From Halictus rubicundus (Eukaryota; Arthropoda; Insecta; Hymenoptera; Halictidae): 64,000 bases of DNA. The stretch spans positions 1 through 64,000 of the forward strand of contig NW_027488885.1 in assembly GCF_050948215.1 (NCBI RefSeq), in the 5' to 3' direction. Below are positions 54,893 to 64,000 of this stretch, piece by piece (positions within the stretch are counted from its first letter, which is position 1; each line of letters begins with the position of its first letter). The notes under the pieces were generated by a model. The model saw only the letters and a list, made by a program, of their open reading frames with translations, did no database searches and had not been told where the DNA came from. The position numbers and the translations under genes are program-made.

Positions 54893-56357
54893 CATCGGTG
54901 GAACGCGTCGAATAGTCGAGCAGGCAGCTCAGACGACGTTACGAGTCGGCGGAGACCGGAAACCGTTTTCCATAAGAGTTTTCAATATCAATTTAGTCTT
55001 CGTTATTCTCCGATTTATAGCGAATTTAGATTCGTTTTTATCAGAAAAACATCTCCAATCGGCTCATAATATTTTCATTACGATATTTTTAATAATAAGA
55101 CAGTTGAGTTCTGGTTGTTCATTATTAATAGGCAATGTGTTACAATGTTGCCTTTCGTCTTCCGATCGTGGTCTTGAGAATTTCAGTGGCTCATTGTCAG
55201 TCAGGCAAGCAGCTGCCGGACACAACAATGCAAGCTCATAAGCATTGCTTGCTAATAAAAATCTAATTTTTGTAATAATTTATTGTCATGTTATGAAAAT
55301 ATGAACAATAAATTGTAAATATTTTTCTGGTAAAAATGAGTCCAAACACGCCATAAATATTATAGAATGAAAAGGAAGTTAAGGAAGTGTGTAGGAATAA
55401 AGTGTAAATAAATATACATAATTACGCGGAATATTTACCAAAAAAGTAACATTAATAATGATATATTTAAATACTAGCAAAAATACATAATAATGTTTTT
55501 AATACGAATTCCTCCGCATGTGGGTGAATTTGTGCTTCTTGATGCTCCCTACATATACGTACATGTACATTATATATGTATATGCGCAGATGATCTCCTA
55601 GAAAGAATACATTACAATTAGACATAAAAAGATACATTTACATATGTAATAAATTCTACTAGTTATTGGGCTTTAAAAATCAAGCCACGTTACTATTAAA
55701 ACCAGATATACCATTATACGTATAATGCAATTGTAATAGCATGCCACTCTTTCATCTTAGTTCTTCTATTACTTCCCAATGCAGTGATGTAGTACATGCA
55801 GTGGTCAAAGTAATAAAATTAACAGGATGGGCCACGTGAAGGCGTGAAAGAAGGTCTTATCCATCCCAGAGTACATTAAATGTTTACCAACATCAGCATA
55901 CGTGTACAAACGTATACACCACAATAAAATACACGAAGTTATATATTTACACATTTTATTAAGTAAAAGAACATTGAGTGTACTCCGAATCGTGAAAAAA
56001 AGAATAAATCAAGCAAAAAAAATCGTTAAGAATATAATACAAAGTCTTTGCATGATAATAAAACATACAAAACAAAACTACTACAATCACCATATTCCTC
56101 GAGCCAAAGCAACTACAATTGGTATTCCAAATATTACAATGCAGCTGTATATATTTCTTAATTGCTTCTATAAAAAAATCATTTACAAAATGTTTATTAA
56201 CCTAGTTTCCAGAATTTCATATACACAACGTATACGCAAATCTCTATGCATGAAATTCCGAAAATATGATTAATAACTGATTTTAATGAATTTATTATAG
56301 ACACACTTAAAAAGTATATTGAAATACCAACAGGATTATCGATAAAAATGAAAAAAT
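54893..56357. other. Non-coding, AT-rich
   Basis: No gene supported. A 127-codon frame at 54858-55241 starts in the hairpin arm and has no domain. No terminal repeat of the neighbouring P-type transposase was found here. Confidence 0.45.
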
Positions 56358-58916
56358 TTAAACATGTCTGAAATGCGATAATTTGGAAAATGTTTTCGCG
56401 GAATTTTTTATACATCTACATTTCTTGCCGAGCCACACTGTATCCTTATGAATTTTTACTGTTAATGTAAAATATACAATGTCTTTCTTATGTTCAGCGC
56501 ATTCGTCTTGGTTAAAGCAGTTTGGATATTTCTGTTCCACAGAACGTGAAATTATCGAAAATATCGATAGTTTATCTAATATGAATGCCTCGCTGCGTAT
56601 GGATGGGTAAACCATGTCAAAAGTTTTATTTATAATTTTAAAAATGGCCGAAAAATGTACACTCGGGACACAAAGATGCCCAAATTCAATGTTATCGTGT
56701 ACAATATATGCTCTAAAGGATAACAGTAGTTGCTCGTCTCGTGTGAACGTTGCATTATTCTCCAAAAACATATCGTAACACCTACGACATCCCGATTTTT
56801 CAATACATTTTTTAGCGATATACCCTGCAAAGTATTCAATCGCACACGATTCTAGCTAGCACACCGATGTTGACAGTTCTTCAATATTATCGATTTCAAT
56901 ATTGTCATCAAAACTATCATCATCTGTGTTCTCTTGGATAGCAGACAATGAAGCATCTGATTCCAACGTGGCTGATTCACATTGTGCTATCATATCCCCC
57001 GGCATTAACGGTGCATCGTCATCAGGCATGCAGTTACCACTATGTATACTACGATTCAAATTCAATAATATATTTTTTTGAATTGCAAGACGCACCGCTT
57101 TTACCGAAGGATTGCGATCATAGGTGCCACCGTGCATTCGAAGAACGGAAAAAAAATTTTCAATGCAATCGCTGTTTAAGCGTGATGTTATAAGGAACAT
57201 ACTGCCTTCTTCTTTTAAATCGTTCCACAACTGCAAGGTGGCATTTATAGATTGCCGTAATTGCAAAAGACATGGATGTGTTTTACGACCGTTAGAAGAA
57301 AGTACAAACCAATTGCTCATGTTGGTAACATGCGCAATTAAATGTTGATCAATGTTATTAAAACGCGAAATAGCACGCTTCATGGGATTTGGATCACTGG
57401 TAGATCGACTGTTTAAATTACCAAACAAATCATTAAGCGTTTCAAAGAAACTAGCTGTGTGTTGTACAGTATTTGTATTAATGCTACCAGTGAGTGAAGC
57501 GGTAAACATAGCAGCTGACACTCTTTTGCTAAAAACTTGAAGAGCAAGCTTACACTTCATTTTATCTAAAGAATTTGGAAAAAAATGTTTATCGGATAAT
57601 TTGTAAGCTGCTCGCGTACTTTTATCTTTCTCCAAATTCCAGAGAAGTACTACATCGCGCCACGAAACTATACAGTCATTAATAGAAAAATCATAATTTA
57701 ATAAATTATTCCTAATGCTCTTGAATAAATGTAAATAATCAAAAATGTAATAAATTTTTTGACCATTTCATATAAAAAATGGCTTCTCAACAGAAACACG
57801 TTCATCTGCTACGCTTTGATAACTACTTCCCTGATCGGAAACAACTGCTCTGACTTTCAAACCTGTCTCATGCAGTGCATCTAATATTTCATCTAAAGTA
57901 ATTGATAAATCATGTTTTTTAACACCAGTTTTTGATACAAAGAAAGCCAAAGGTTGTTTCCAATTAGTGAACAGCCCGCGTATCATAAATACAAGAACCT
58001 GTGTACCCACAGCTACATTTCTACCCAAAAATCCTAAATCTTCGAAACCTTCAATGACCTGCCGTTTTGGGTGGAAATCGAGACACTTTTTGATGGCCAT
58101 TTCATCAAATACAAGGGTGGAATTACGATCTGCAATTTCCATGTAAGAAGATTTTAATTTTATCGCGTTAAATAAATTTGGACAAATTCCTGGCCAAATG
58201 TCGATTTTCCCGAACCATCGACTAATTGTGGATGGACTTGGCAAATGAAAACCAAAAATTTCACGCATTTTATGGTACAAAACGGGAGAAGTGTAGTGCA
58301 TTGTAATGCATAATTGTTGCTCCTTTTTCGAAAAAATTCGCCACGATTTGAGTTTAAACAATATGAGGATGACAAATGTCAATAAGTACCCGGAAATTCT
58401 TTTAGAAATTGCGTTCTTCAAACATGTATCATCGATATTGCCTGAAGAAAGCTTATCTTGCAACCGATTCATTGCCTTACACTTTGCCCGCAATTGCAAG
58501 CGAAGAGCCTTATATTTTTTCTTCTCTTGCTCTAATTGCACCTGGGTTTCCATTAGCTGCTGTTCCAAACCATTACAACTTTGTATAGACATAGTGTCTG
58601 ACTCAGTGCTAAAACTATTATTATTCATATCGGACGAATGAAAAATTTCCGGTACGGCATCTTTGCGCAGTCTACCCGACGCGTAAAAAGAATGATTAGA
58701 AAAATGTTGACTGCACACATATTGATTTTGTAATTTTTTATCAGACATTTCCACCCAATCATCTACGCCACAGTTAATCAGCCACGTTACGCACCTATCA
58801 CTATCTCTCGTTGGAAATGAATGAAAAGAAATATTGTTCGTTGTAGTACGGTTTGTTAAACCACAAAAGGGATAGGCACACTTTTTATAGTGAGTTTTCC
58901 GTTCATTCCGCTTCAT
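56358..58916 (-). pseudogene. P-element-type transposase with THAP domain (THAP9-like), two stop codons
   Basis: A single minus-strand frame of 852 codons from ATG 58916 to the stop at 56360-56358, interrupted only by TGA at 57770-57768 (codon 383) and TAG at 56858-56856 (codon 687). N-terminal THAP zinc finger: Cys 13, Cys 18, Cys 68, His 71, closing with AVPEIF at 87-92. A coiled, Lys/Gln-rich segment follows (about 120-160), then the RNase H-like transposase core (LVFDEMAIKK; VVSDQGSS), and after codon 383 a further part with ...GQKIYYIFDYLHLFKSIRNN. The C-terminal part is Cys-rich (YFAGYIAKKC, CRRC, later CPNC-like and KKCRC). The length is close to known THAP9-type proteins. No terminal inverted repeats seen. 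Confidence 0.88.
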
Positions 58917-59044
58917 TGTATGCGAGAAATAGGATAGCAAAGTGATTAGAGAGAAAATAAGCAGATTACGGAACACTAGCTTTCTATAATAGTAAATGCG
59001 ATATTTACTAAGCGCATGCAATATAAAATATAAATCCCATAAGC

Positions 59045-59545
59045 TCAACGTTTAAAGGTCCCTGAACTACCCACACCACGGTGGGTACCCAAAACTTCTT
59101 TATTCTTCATTATTTTTTCATGGGACTTCCACCAACATATTCGTGGCAGTTTTCGAATGAAAATGATACCAAATATGATATAATTCTGATAATATTTACT
59201 TGTGAAATGATGCGGAGAGTCGAAGCGTTCGGGAAAGATAAAAGACTGGCGTGAACTCAAGCCTTTAAATCAAAACTTGCACTCTTTTTATTATTAATTA
59301 TCTTTTTATGATACTTTCACGAATATATTTGTGGAATTTTTCTGATTAAAATGATACCAAACACGATATTATTCGGATCATGTTTACACTAATTTTTGTT
59401 AATATAATTGTAATAGAAGGTGGCTTTAATTGTTCATTACACAAGTAAATATCATCGGAATTATATCATATTTGGTTTAATTTTAATTAGAAAAATGTCA
59501 CGGATATGTTGGCGAAAGTTTCATGAAAAAATAATGAAAAATAAA
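59045..59545. repeat. Dispersed repeat family A, copies 2-4 in a hairpin layout
   Basis: 59096-59210 recurs inverted at 59425-59545 (CACCAACATATTCGTGGCAG against its diverged complement), and between them 59213-59400 is another direct copy with GCGGAGAGTCGAAGCGTTCG. Arms of about 115 bases with a 210-base centre. Short minus-strand frames here are not supported as genes. Confidence 0.75.
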
Positions 59546-60059
59546 GAAGTTGTGTAATTGGATTAGTAGTGGTCTTCTGGTCTCACACCGATATACCCGA
59601 CCGTGTTATGTTACACACTTCGGGAGCGGCGCGGCGGCTCTCGAGCTTCGCTGTTCTTTTCTACATGCAACATTGTATCGGAGAGAGAGAGAGAGAGAGA
59701 GAGATTTTCTTTGCTTTCTTGTCCCTATCCGTCTATATGTCCCGTGTTTGGGACATTCAATGTGTAGGATCATTTACGATTCCGGCGTACACTGTGTGAT
59801 GCAAATGCAACATTCGGCAAGAACCACAGATTTCGTCTAAATGTCCCTCGCCAGAATCGCGTAAGGGACTTATATCGAGAATTCACTGTATTATCGCCGT
59901 AACTGTTGCAAAGGTCTCTACCGTAACTGTCCAAATTTTATCTGCACCACTGATCCCCTTGGAAGCATTTAGTCAAGCGGTAAGCACGCTCTACGGTGCA
60001 GCAAAGGGTCGAATATCGGCGAGACTCACACTAATGCAAGCAAGGCAAAAGATAATAAT
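59546..60059. other. Non-coding with a GA microsatellite
   Basis: (GA)n at 59681-59704; otherwise a GC-mixed stretch open in two + frames (59550-59840) without a domain. Confidence 0.5.
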
Positions 60060-60250
60060 TTTTCTAATTTTGTAATTTCTTTTATCAAACTTTTACCATC
60101 GTATTCGCCTTGTTTTTCTATTTCACATGACACCAAACACGATACAAGTACGATTCTAATTACTCGTGTAATAGGCGATCAATGTTTCAGGCGCGGAAGA
60201 TGTCGGCGAATGGAAAAGAGAGAGACGCGGAGAGTCGAATCGTCGAACGG
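60060..60250 (+). repeat. Dispersed repeat family A, copy 5 (diverged)
   Basis: Carries the CACCAAACACGATACAAGTA-like part and ends GACGCGGAGAGTCGAATCGT, in the same order as 49930-50210 but with more changes. Confidence 0.6.
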
Positions 60251-60605
60251 CAGTCCCTCCTTCTCTTTTAATCGCTCTCCTTCTCTACGTTCGGCACACT
60301 ACAAAGAATGTAGCATCTCTACTAGAACTGTCGCTCGATAGACCCGACGATACGAAAGTTACGGGCAGACTACTGTAACACAATAACTGAAATCTGGGGC
60401 TCAAATACGGGCATACAGGGTCAATAAGTATGGGGATTGATTTTTTCCTGCCAACGGGAAGCTGTGGAAACCCGCTGGTAACTCTGCATTGATGCAGCAG
60501 GGCCATATTTTGAAGATTATCAACCCAATGTAAATATATCTTCAATAATTTTTTTTATGGCTTCAGTCCCGATACTCATTGGACAGATATTAATCATTAG
60601 CTTGC

Positions 60606-60763
60606 CTTTTGTGACATTTATCCAGGATCTCTTGCGGCACAAGACGGGGAAACACCAAATATCCATTCTTCTCGTAAAACGCTCGTTGTTGCAACGACAG
60701 AGACTTATTCTCCCTCGTGAAACGCATGCTGTTGGACATTTTCAGCGATACGCGTCTGCCTGT
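60606..60763 (-). CDS. Exon-like piece of phytanoyl-CoA 2-hydroxylase (PHYH family)
   Basis: Minus-strand reading MRFTRENKSLSLQQRAFYEK and NGYLVFPRLVP matches the N-terminal pattern of phytanoyl-CoA hydroxylases (LTxEQRxFYEENGFLVxxxLVP), the Fe(II)/2-oxoglutarate enzymes of peroxisomal alpha-oxidation. Possible start ATG TCC near 60747 or acceptor GGCAG near 60758-60763; possible GC-type donor AAAAG|GCAAG at 60606/60605. The catalytic H-x-D region and later exons were not found at lower coordinates, so it may be one exon of a gene with long introns or an isolated copy. Family call by pattern recall. Confidence 0.55.
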
Positions 60764-61146
60764 TAACATACATTTTGACAAATCAAAAGAAATTTTCAAC
60801 ATAGACATGTTTGCAACACATGAAATAATCTTCATCTGTATGCATTTATGGCACATGGATATTTGTTCCTATCGACAAATGCAGAAAATGTATATTTTGT
60901 ATAAATATATCTATGCATCATTAAATATACATATGCATTTTTTTCAAGTTTGAATATGTTGTAGTTTTTAGTAATCTATGAACTATGTTTAGTATCTATG
61001 AACTGTGTAGTTTTTAGTAATTTATATTGTAGATTTCGTTGATTTTACAGACAAGTAAAAGAAAGTGTCACTCTTTTTTCATTAAATTATATGACTAGAA
61101 CTAACAAACCTATAAAAATAAGTTTTTAGGACCTTATAGTGATAAC

Positions 61147-61347
61147 TAGACTGCGGCTCTTTATGCATTTATGGCTTATGAAAATGTTTAAAAAATGCTA
61201 TAAAATAAAATTCGATAGAATTTAGCATGATTTTCATTTGTTTTGGATTTACAGAGGCTGTTCCCATAAAAAGTAGTTTTTTATTTCATTTCATTTTCTG
61301 GAAATTTGTCTGCAAAAATTGGAAATTGCATAAACATCCGCAGTCTA
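61147..61347. mobile_element. hAT-type MITE, TAGACTGCGG family, copy B
   Basis: Ends TAGACTGCGG / CCGCAGTCTA are exact inverted repeats. The 8-bp flanks GTGATAAC (61139-61146 and 61348-61355) are identical. 201 bp, no ORF. Confidence 0.93.
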
Positions 61348-61360
61348 GTGATAACATAAG

Positions 61361-61827
61361 AGTGTGTACTCAAAATGTTGTCATTTGAAAAAAATGTTTC
61401 TTTCACCATTTATTTTGCAACTGTTTTAAACAAATGCGACGTTTTCATGGCAGGAATATTCTTAAAAATTGAGGATTTGATTCTGAAAAAAGGAGGATAT
61501 AGCCCAAAGTGTCTCCTTGGCAATTCTTTTTTTAAGAATTAAAATTATTTGAAGTGAATGCTGCACTTATGTTACCTCGTTCGGCCGCAGTTTCTACCGC
61601 CACACGTCGGAGGCTGCATATCATGGTGCAGCGTTCATTTCAATAACTTTCATTTCGTCAATTTTAAACTGTCCGATGTTTTGAAAAAGGTCCTCGTATT
61701 CTTCAAATTTTGAAAAATGTTCCTGCCACGAAAACATTGCATTTGTCTAAAACAATTGCAAAATAAATGGTGAAGAAAACATTTTTTTTATTTCAAATGA
61801 CAACATTTTTAACGTACAGTACACTCT
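61361..61827. mobile_element. Foldback element with arms of about 120 bp
   Basis: Left AAAATGTTGTCATTTGAAA...CACCATTTATTTTGCAA is mirrored by right TTGCAAAATAAATGGTG...TTTCAAATGACAACATTTT. The outer ends are AGAGTGT/ACACTCT. The middle is GC-richer (61570-61640). No transposase. Confidence 0.8.
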
Positions 61828-62153
61828 AAGACTGTGTGTGCATTTGAGAGTAAAACTGTCGCGAGTTGCTCTCCAGAGTCAAATTCGTCAGTGTTTTATT
61901 ATGCACGAAAGGAATAGCCCTCTCCGGTAGCAAATACTTCCGATGCAGACATGTATATATATGCTTCCATTTTATATATATATATTGTTAATATTATCTA
62001 ACACAAACTGTTATGTTTTGTTTATCACATTCACCATATAATTATTATTACCTAAGCCTTATCATTCAATTGAAAAATAGGTTGTATTATCACGTTTTAT
62101 GTAAAACTAACGAAGTGGGTTTACACTTTTGCTCGTCACTGTAATAGTTTTAA

Positions 62154-62393
62154 CCCTTTGCACTCGAAGCCATTTTAACTCGAAAATCAAACATTTTTTC
62201 TGACTTGGAATATTTCCATTCTATGTACACAAGAGCCGTCGGACCAATACACCCAGTGGAACTGAAATTTTTCTTTTTCAGTAGGACTTTGAAATTATAA
62301 TTTTTCTTTTTCATTTTATAATATACAAACAAATTTAATACTGTAAACGATACTTTTAATGGCGCCTCAGAGTCGCCGCTCGAGTGCTAAGGG
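62154..62393. mobile_element. piggyBac-type MITE, CCCTTTGCACTCGA family
   Basis: TTAA at 62150-62153 and 62394-62397. Inverted ends CCCTTTGCACTCGA and TCGAGTGCTAAGGG. 240 bp, no gene. Confidence 0.9.
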
Positions 62394-62722
62394 TTAAATT
62401 TAATTTCCGTTTATACACTGTTTTAGGTTCACTTAATATACGTACGTATCTCCATTTATCGTTACGATAAAAAATACAATTACGACTACCATTTTTAAAT
62501 TTCAAAGCTTCGTTTTTTTCGAAATTTTATCGTTTTAAATCCCTTCCATTAAAAGAATCCTTAATGTTCTTAACACTCGTTGGTGTCAGTGGAATCTATA
62601 TATGTTTCAATATAATATACATATTCCTTTATGATCCAGTTACTCCGTTTAAATCACGTTGAAAGTTGAGAAACGAAATATTAACAAAATCTCATTTGAC
62701 AGAGGTTGACAATCTGTATTTG

Positions 62723-62815
62723 ACAGAGTTTCCCGGTGAATCCTGGAAAGCAGTTGCAACTGAAGCTGTTTTCTCCGTCGATGCAGGTGCCGCTGTGGCA
62801 GGGGTTCGATTGGCA
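62723..62815 (-). pseudogene. EGF-like domain piece without usable splice sites
   Basis: The minus strand encodes one EGF-like module with six cysteines in the right spacing: NINDCQSNPCHSGTC, then DGENSFSCNC, then FPGFTGKLC. Such modules build extracellular or membrane proteins (Notch-, Crumbs- or Eys-like); which one cannot be told. Upstream the frame meets TAA near 62857 and there is no AG between that stop and the domain, so no normal acceptor exists. Downstream no good GT donor follows. It may be a lost exon, an exon copy, or part of a gene with an error in the read. Confidence 0.55.
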
Positions 62816-63039
62816 GTCGTTGATGTTCGAGATTAAGCAGTTCCCGACAAAAAGTGCGGTTTATCGATCGGACCAGGTGAAAGTTGTAACGGTACCAAAC
62901 ATTTTTCGGTCCTCCAGCCCCAATCATCCCGATCGCTTCTTTCCGTGTTATAAGCGTAACTCGGAAAATTACAAACATTCTCAGGGGAGTGAAGTCGTCA
63001 AAGAGGCGGCTACCGTAATTAGCCTTAATTAGACGCATA

Positions 63040-64000
63040 CAGAAGAGGAGCGCGAAGGAAGAACAAAACTGGTTCGGATGGTGGCACAGCTAATTGCATC
63101 TTTGATCGATCTATTCCTTGCGCTTTTTTCCCACCGTATTCTCATCTTCGTTGCACAGTGATCCGGGGATGGCGATAATAGCGCCAATTATCGGGAGTAA
63201 TTAGACTCTACGGATCGCTATCTGTGCAAAAAAATTGCCAGACCAGGTGGTCCCAATGATCGCCGACATTGCTAACAAGAAACCTGAAGCTTTTCGCTGT
63301 TTTGAAGATCCACTTCTTCGAGAAAATAATTGAGCGTTCGAATGATTGAGTTATTACGCGGAGAGTTTTAATTTTACTGAAATTCTCAACTATTCATTTC
63401 TGTCTCTGTTCATCATTGACTGTTTCGACTAGCATTTATATCTATAAATTGGTGAACATATTACTAAAGAAACAAAGGGTATCACGGATTTATGCGAGTG
63501 ACTGGAAGCGGCGTCTCGTTAAAAAGCCGCTAATCGAGTTTTACCGATCTTCGAGCGCGCTCTACGAATGCAGCAGGAGGTTTTAGGATCTCCTCATAGT
63601 GTCGAGATCATAATCTAGCTTCCAGAGTGGAGCCAGACGAATCGCAGCCGTGCCGGTGGAGAAAGACAGGAAAGAGGAAGACGAGTTATCGGCGAACGGT
63701 GTTGGTCTCATGCGACGTGTCCTCGCCACAGGTGGTCTAATTAAATTACTACTATCCCCGGCGAAATAAATTGCATTAATTACGATCGAATTAAATTATT
63801 CATTGAAAAGGTGGTCTCCGAGGAAACGGGTCAACTAAATGCGGAGTTTATCTTCTGGGAACCGCGGAGAAGTTCTCTCCGAAGTCGGCCCCGACGACCG
63901 GTGTCCTGCCAGCGTGTGGTAATCTTCGGGTTTTGTGAAATAAGATAGCAGCCGGGTTGTTGTAACGTATGAATTAATTGCGAATCAAGCACTGGGGAGC
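63040..64000. other. Non-coding, mixed composition
   Basis: GC content is closer to balanced than in the AT-rich spacers. No ORF, repeat or RNA gene that I can support. Confidence 0.45.

Noticed and set aside
54858..55241. 127-codon frame next to the long hairpin
   Set aside because: Begins inside the hairpin arm and contains no recognisable domain.

Overview
The window looks like nuclear DNA of an insect, most likely a hymenopteran (ant, bee or wasp). The basis is an AT-rich, intron-bearing background with a two-pore-domain potassium channel gene on the + strand, single exon-like pieces of other animal genes, and a dense load of typical insect transposons (Gypsy/Ty3 LTR elements, R1-clade non-LTR elements in telomere-like repeats, Tc1/mariner including the DD41D type, a P/THAP9-type transposase, piggyBac-like and hAT MITEs). 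The species cannot be named from sequence alone. There is no bacterial-style operon and no CRISPR array.

Layout. 1-7332: a very GC-rich Gypsy/Ty3 retrotransposon (Gypsy-1) whose 5' LTR is cut by the window edge. The comparable LTR stretches (1-485 and 6848-7332) match throughout my reading, the gag-pol overlap carries a textbook -1 frameshift signal, and pol is intact. 7.4-13.6 kb: fragments, a foldback element, a piggyBac-type MITE and a complete but dead Tc1 element. 15.4-16.75 kb: an internally deleted mariner relic. 17.3-28.8 kb: three exons of a K2P potassium channel whose introns host a Tc1 element (18.0-19.65 kb) and an intact second Gypsy element (Gypsy-2, 22.3-27.8 kb). The first part of the channel (M1 and most of P1) was not found in the window.

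28.8-45 kb is mostly non-coding AT-rich DNA with MITEs, a Tc1 fragment, a possible solo LTR, a 102-105 bp higher-order satellite and a stretch packed with AATAAA/CGAATAAA motifs. 45.3-49.93 kb is a telomere-like island: degenerate CCCTAA repeats, a 5'-truncated R1-clade (TRAS/SART-like) retrotransposon with a long open ORF, a TTAGGG array, a second copy reduced to its 3' end, and another short TTAGGG array. 50-56 kb holds a dispersed repeat family, a compact foldback, a mariner DD41D element with TIRs of over 300 bp, and a long hairpin of about 780 bp. 56.36-58.92 kb (minus) is an almost complete THAP-domain P-element transposase interrupted by only two stop codons. 59-64 kb holds repeats and MITEs plus two isolated minus-strand exon-like pieces: phytanoyl-CoA hydroxylase-like, and a six-cysteine EGF-like domain without usable splice sites.

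Points most worth a second look: (1) the K2P terminal exon has an in-frame TGA followed by an 82-codon open extension, a readthrough candidate; (2) the same channel has Gly-Cys-Gly instead of Gly-Tyr/Phe-Gly in its first pore filter; (3) the telomere-repeat-targeting retrotransposon pair sits in TTAGGG rather than the canonical insect TTAGG, with repeats diverging on its two sides; (4) the P-type transposase open across 852 codons but for two stops that could each come from one C-to-T change.
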